From Paraburkholderia sp. DHOC27 (GTDB taxonomy: Bacteria > Pseudomonadota > Gammaproteobacteria > Burkholderiales > Burkholderiaceae), in assembly GCF_003429005.1 (NCBI RefSeq), contig NZ_QVQV01000008.1:248001-312000 (forward strand): a stretch of DNA of 64,000 bases, written 5' to 3'. The translations under genes were made by a program, and so were the position numbers. Below the pieces are notes generated by a model. It was not told the DNA's origin, did no database searches, and saw only the letters and a list, made by a program, of their open reading frames with translations. Below, piece after piece: positions 60,154-64,000 of this stretch; positions within the stretch are counted from its first letter, which is position 1, and each line of letters opens with the position of its first letter.

Positions 60154-61173
60154 CTAGAACTCGCTGCGGTAAGCGAACAGGCCGGGAATCCCGCCCGTCA
60201 TCAGGAACAGGATGTTTTGCCCAGGACGGTATTGTCCGGACGTGACGCGCTCGATCAGGCCCGCGAATGCCTTGCCGCCATACACCGGGTCGATCAGCAG
60301 GCCTTCCTTGGAGGCCAGCAGTCGAACCGCTGCGCGCATGGCATCCGTGGGGATGCCGTAGCCGGGCCCGAACTGCGTCCCGTCGATCCGGATCGACTCG
60401 CCGTTGACCTGCAAACTCGCGTCGATGAGTCGAGCGGCCTGGTTGGCTTTCTCGAGCGTACCGGCATGCGCCTGTGCCGCGTTGCCATACACGGCGAAGG
60501 TGTCGAGAATCGACTGGTCGAGGCCAAGCGCGACGAAACCGGCCAGCAATCCCGCATGCGTACCCCCGCTGCCATTCGGCAAGACGATGTGATCGAACGA
60601 CACGGCTGACGCGTTCGATTGCGCCGCGATTTCCCCCGCGCACGCGGCATATCCCAAGCACCCGGTGGGGCTCGAACCACCCAGCAAGGTCACGTAGACG
60701 TTGCGTCCTTGCGCACGCAGTTCGTTCGCGCGCGCTTCGATGAACTCCGCGCTGTTGGCGGCGGCCGGCAGATCATGCACACGCGCGCCAAACAGGTCAT
60801 CCAGCAGAATGTTGCCGTTCTCGAGGTAGTCGTTGTCGAAACGCGGCACCGCGCGAGTCAGCGCCAGTTCGCATTGCAGACCGACTCGTGCCGCAGATGC
60901 GGCGGTCAGGCGGGCGTGATTCGACTGCCGTGCGCCCACCGTCAGGATCGTATCCGCGCCCTTTGCGAGCGCTTCGCCGATCAGGAACTCGAGCTTTCTG
61001 AGCTTGTTGCCGCCACCGCCCAGACCTGTGAGGTCGTCGCGCTTCACATAGATATTCACGCCGCCCAGGTGCGCGCTTAGACGCGCAAGATGTTGAATCG
61101 GCGTGGGCCCTTCGAGCAGGACGCTACGTGGAAACTTCGAGAGATCGAGTCGGGATGCGGATTGTGTGGACAT
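60154..61173 (-). CDS. dcyD: D-cysteine desulfhydrase / ACC deaminase family PLP enzyme
   Basis: 339 residues of fold-type II PLP enzyme. The PLP lysine is K57 in GGGGNKLRKLEF, and GGSSPTGCLGYA, SGGTHAGLLAG and the late FLMTGGIPGLF bind cofactor and substrate. The opening LSKFPRSVLLEGPTPIQHL matches D-cysteine desulfhydrase, which splits D-cysteine into pyruvate, ammonia and sulfide. ACC deaminase is the main alternative. It fits sulfur scavenging but sits beside carbon-catabolic genes. Confidence 0.88.
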   Translation of the reverse strand: MSTQSASRLDLSKFPRSVLLEGPTPIQHLARLSAHLGGVNIYVKRDDLTGLGGGGNKLRKLEFLIGEALAKGADTILTVGARQSNHARLTAASAARVGLQCELALTRAVPRFDNDYLENGNILLDDLFGARVHDLPAAANSAEFIEARANELRAQGRNVYVTLLGGSSPTGCLGYAACAGEIAAQSNASAVSFDHIVLPNGSGGTHAGLLAGFVALGLDQSILDTFAVYGNAAQAHAGTLEKANQAARLIDASLQVNGESIRIDGTQFGPGYGIPTDAMRAAVRLLASKEGLLIDPVYGGKAFAGLIERVTSGQYRPGQNILFLMTGGIPGLFAYRSEF

Positions 61174-61271
61174 GGCGTAAGCGCTGGTTCAGATCAGGCG
61201 AAGAGAAATGGCTGCCATCATACGGGCCCTGGCCGTTGTTCACATTCGGCGTGCAATCGGGCAGCGAGCGT

Positions 61272-62744
61272 TCAATCCAGCCCACCCTGGCAGAGGTATT
61301 TGATGGACAGGTAATCGTCCAGCCCGTACTTCGATCCTTCGCGGCCATAGCCCGATTCCTTCACGCCGCCAAACGGCACAGCGGCACTCGACACCGCCCC
61401 TTCGTTGATGCCCACGATCCCCGCTTCAAGCAGCCGCGCCACGCGGTCGATGCGGCGCACGTCCTGGCTATAGAAGTACGACGCGAGGCCGAACTCGCTG
61501 TCGTTGGCGAGGCGAATCACTTCGGCTTCGTCGTCGAAACGGAACAGCGGCGCCACCGGCCCGAAGGTTTCCTCGCAGCTCAAACGCATCTCGCTGGTTG
61601 CATCGGCGAGTACCGTGGGTGCGTAATAGTTGGGACCGAGTTCGACGAGCCGTTTGCCGCCGGCCAGAATACGCGCGCCCTTCGACACCGCATCGTCCAC
61701 ATGGCGCGCAATCTTGTCGATGGCGCGGGCGTTGATCATGGGACCGATCTGCGCATCCGCGTCAGTGGCGGCCGCCACCTTGAGCGCGGCGACGCGTTTA
61801 GCCAGCATGTCGCCGAACTTCTCGTACACGGCCAACTGCACATAGACGCGATTCGGGCTCACGCAGGTCTGCCCGCCGTTGCGGAATTTCGACGCGAGCA
61901 GTCCTTCGACGGCGGCGTCGAGATCCGCGTCGTCGAACACGATGAACGGTGCGTTGCCGCCCAGTTCTAGCGAAAGCTTCTTGAGCGTCTCCGCCGATTC
62001 ACGCGCCAGATATTTGCCCACCGGCGTGGAACCCGTGAAGGTAATCTTGCGCACGCGGCCGTCGTGCAGCCACTCGGCCACGGCCGGCACTGCATTCTCA
62101 CGTGACGAGGCCACCAGATTCAGCGCCCCGGCCGGCACGCCCGCTTCGTGCGCGAGCATCACGAGTGCGAGCGCGGTAAGCGGCGTGTCCTCCGCCGGTT
62201 TGCCCACCACCGTACAACCTGCCGCCAGCGCGGGTGCGATCTTGCGCGCAATCATCGCGAGTGGAAAATTCCACGGCGTGATGGCGGCCACCACGCCCAC
62301 CGGCTCCTTGATGGCGCTCATCCGTTTGCCGCGCTGCTGCTGCGGAATCACGTCGCCATAGATGTGCGCCGCTTCGTCCGCAAACCACGACACATACGAT
62401 GCGCCATACAGCACTTCGCCGCGCCCTTCCGCGAACGGCTTGCCCTGTTCGAGCGAGATCAGACGGCCGAGCACATCCGCGTTTTCCAGCAGCAGCGCAT
62501 GCCAGCGATGCAGCACCGCCGCGCGCTCGTTTGGCAACGCATCGCGCCATGCGGGAAAGGCGCGGGCCGCGGCATCGGTTGCCGCGCGTGCCTCGGCCTC
62601 GCCGCCGTCCGCGATGGTAGCGATCACCTCGCCGGTGGCCGGATTTGTCACGTCGAAGCGCTTGCCGCTCGTCGAAGCCGTCCACTTGCCGTCGATAAAG
62701 TGTTCGGTGCGGATCAGTTCGCTCAGCTCGAATTGCTTTGCCAT
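61272..62744 (-). CDS. gabD: NAD(P)-dependent succinate-semialdehyde dehydrogenase
   Basis: 490 residues of the aldehyde dehydrogenase superfamily. It has ITPWNFPLAMIARKIAPALAAGCTVV, the GxTxxG nucleotide motif in FTGSTPVGKYL, the general-base Glu in LELGGNAPF and the catalytic Cys in NGGQTCVSPN. The layout and LISLEQGKPFAEGRGEV segment match GabD. It oxidises succinate semialdehyde, from 4-aminobutyrate, to succinate. It follows the tartrate dehydrogenase gene by 25 bases on the same strand and is probably cotranscribed with it. Confidence 0.93.
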   Translation of the reverse strand: MAKQFELSELIRTEHFIDGKWTASTSGKRFDVTNPATGEVIATIADGGEAEARAATDAAARAFPAWRDALPNERAAVLHRWHALLLENADVLGRLISLEQGKPFAEGRGEVLYGASYVSWFADEAAHIYGDVIPQQQRGKRMSAIKEPVGVVAAITPWNFPLAMIARKIAPALAAGCTVVGKPAEDTPLTALALVMLAHEAGVPAGALNLVASSRENAVPAVAEWLHDGRVRKITFTGSTPVGKYLARESAETLKKLSLELGGNAPFIVFDDADLDAAVEGLLASKFRNGGQTCVSPNRVYVQLAVYEKFGDMLAKRVAALKVAAATDADAQIGPMINARAIDKIARHVDDAVSKGARILAGGKRLVELGPNYYAPTVLADATSEMRLSCEETFGPVAPLFRFDDEAEVIRLANDSEFGLASYFYSQDVRRIDRVARLLEAGIVGINEGAVSSAAVPFGGVKESGYGREGSKYGLDDYLSIKYLCQGGLD

Positions 62745-62769
62745 CGTCTACTCCTTGTCTACGCGTTGC

Positions 62770-63852
62770 TCAGGCGAGCCGTTCAGCGATCGCCTTGCCG
62801 ACTTCCGTGGTGTTCGCCCGTCCACCGAGGTCGCCGGTGTGCGGACCGTCCTTGAGCACGCCCTCGATTGCGGCAAGCATCGCGTCGTGCGCTTCCCGTT
62901 CGACGCCTGCGCCATTGCCAAGGAAGTCGAGCATCATCGCGGCCGACCAGACCATCGCAATCGGATTGGCGATGTTCTTGCCGAAAATGTCCGGTGCCGA
63001 ACCGTGCACCGGTTCGAACAACGGAGGGAACCGGCGATCCGGATTCAGGTTGGCCGAGGGCGCGAGGCCGATCGTGCCCGTGCAGGCGGGGCCGAGATCG
63101 GACAGGATGTCGCCGAACAGATTGGTGGCCACGACCACGTCGAAGCGATCCGGATTCAGCACGAAACGCGCGCAGAGAATGTCGATGTGCTGCTTGTCCC
63201 ATGTCACGTCCGGATACTGCTCGGCAATGCCGGCCGCGCATTTGTCCCACCAGGGCATGCTGATTGCGATGCCATTGCTCTTGGTCGCCACGGTGATTTT
63301 CTTGCGCTCGCGACGCTGCGCGAGATCGAACGCGAACTTCAGCACGCGCTCGCTGCCGTGCCGTGTGAACACCGATTCCTGCAGGACGAATTCGCGCTCC
63401 GTGCCTTCGAACATCACGCCGCCCACCGACGAATATTCGCCTTCGGTGTTCTCGCGTACGATCCAGAAATCGATGTCACCCGCCTTGCGTCCGGCAAGTG
63501 GCGAAGGCACGCCGGCAAAGAGCCGCGCGGGACGCAGATTGATGTACTGATCGAACTCGCGCCGGAACTTGAGGAGCGAGCCCCACAGCGAAATATGGTC
63601 GGGCACGCTGGCGGGCCAGCCAACCGCGCCGAACAGGATCGCATCCCTGGCTTGCAACTGCGCCTTCCAGTCGTCCGGCATCATCTGGCCGTGCTGGGCG
63701 TAGTAATCGCAGCTTGCCCATTCGATATGCTCGAGTTCCAGCGCGATACCGAAACGCTTGCTGACCGCTTCAAGTGCACGCACGCCCTCGGGCATCACTT
63801 CCTTGCCTATGCCGTCTCCGGGAATCACGGCAATACGGTAAGGCTTGTTCAT
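62770..63852 (-). CDS. ttuC: tartrate dehydrogenase/decarboxylase (TtuC-like)
   Basis: 360 residues of the isocitrate/isopropylmalate dehydrogenase family. It starts YRIAVIPGDGIGKEVMPEG, and has GAVGWPASVPDHISLWGSLLKFR, FWIVRENTEGEYSSVGG, VATNLFGDILSDLGP and FEPVHGSAPDI. The WGSLLKFRREFDQYINLRP region is characteristic of TtuC-type tartrate/D-malate enzymes. It oxidises tartrate or D-malate with NAD and Mn2+. GAGGAG precedes the ATG; a longer frame to 63957 is unlikely. It leads an operon with gabD. Confidence 0.92.
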   Translation of the reverse strand: MNKPYRIAVIPGDGIGKEVMPEGVRALEAVSKRFGIALELEHIEWASCDYYAQHGQMMPDDWKAQLQARDAILFGAVGWPASVPDHISLWGSLLKFRREFDQYINLRPARLFAGVPSPLAGRKAGDIDFWIVRENTEGEYSSVGGVMFEGTEREFVLQESVFTRHGSERVLKFAFDLAQRRERKKITVATKSNGIAISMPWWDKCAAGIAEQYPDVTWDKQHIDILCARFVLNPDRFDVVVATNLFGDILSDLGPACTGTIGLAPSANLNPDRRFPPLFEPVHGSAPDIFGKNIANPIAMVWSAAMMLDFLGNGAGVEREAHDAMLAAIEGVLKDGPHTGDLGGRANTTEVGKAIAERLA

Positions 63853-64000
63853 GCATTTCTCCTCGACAGATAACTCACGCGTTTCCAATGGCTCATTGCA
63901 CGACCCGGCGGACTTCGCAAAGATCGTCTCCCCCATGAAGGAGACATGAGCGGCCATTCTCGCTCCAATGCGAAGTTCGTGCTGAAAACGGTGCTTTGGG

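Noticed and set aside
63853..64000. possible divergent gene at the right edge
   Set aside because: Only a short GTCTCC/GGAGAC inverted repeat and no start codon with a continuing reading frame could be supported before the window ends.

Overview
This 64 kb window looks like chromosomal DNA of a beta-proteobacterium of the Burkholderia/Paraburkholderia type. The DNA is GC-rich with short intergenic spaces. It carries a Burkholderia-type OmpC-like porin, many LysR/GntR/LacI/TetR/DeoR regulators, PiT, Nramp and MFS transporters, a long-form aspartate carbamoyltransferase and a large organosulfur-scavenging island. The assignment is by family recognition only. I saw no rRNA, tRNA, CRISPR array or complete insertion sequence.

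Layout. (1) 0-1.6 kb: a small hypothetical gene and a porin converge on a shared hairpin terminator. (2) 1.6-6.25 kb: a gene-poor stretch with local AT-rich segments, holding a TIGR02391-like protein, a GTG-started HNH endonuclease and a TTG-started membrane protein. It looks like an acquired mosaic and possibly a small defence islet. (3) 6.3-10.5 kb: a beta-glucoside module (LacI repressor, GH1 glycosidase, divergent MFS transporter) with two matching perfect operators. (4) 10.7-17.5 kb: DeoR regulator plus MFS exporter, TetR regulator divergent from a metallo-beta-lactamase-fold hydrolase, an ABC-2 exporter with a thioesterase, and a GNAT acetyltransferase. (5) 17.7-21.8 kb: an unusual chemosensory-like operon (sensor-CheA-like kinase, stripped-down MCP, CheC/CheX-like phosphatase, CheY). 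(6) 22-40.3 kb: PiT phosphate transporter, flippase-like protein, GT2, MntH, YVTN propeller, sterol-desaturase-like enzyme, DUF2252, LysR, an MHYT-GGDEF-EAL protein, a membrane protein, an M23 peptidase/coiled-coil/bactofilin operon, and an aspartate carbamoyltransferase with an N-terminal HTH-like extension.

(7) 40.4-58.4 kb: an organosulfur island. It has a TauD-type dioxygenase, three periplasmic binding proteins of the SsuA and MetQ types with no permease or ATPase anywhere nearby, three flavin-dependent monooxygenases of the bacterial luciferase superfamily, two tandem SfnB/DszC-like acyl-CoA-dehydrogenase-fold proteins, a nitroreductase, an orphan transposase N-terminal domain protein and an N-methyltryptophan-oxidase-like flavoenzyme. 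Next to these, a GntR-type regulator precedes an AprA-like flavoprotein, an AprB-like 2x[4Fe-4S] ferredoxin, a HEAT-repeat protein and a DUF971 protein. This last module is the best candidate for an under-described system: an apparent miniature relative of the APS-reductase pair placed among sulfonate and sulfone genes.

(8) 58.5-64 kb: a periplasmic SrpA-like catalase with cytochrome b561, then D-cysteine desulfhydrase, succinate-semialdehyde dehydrogenase and tartrate dehydrogenase on the minus strand. Short tandem repeats (7, 9, 12, 13 and 15 bp units) sit at several gene ends and intergenic regions and may vary between strains.
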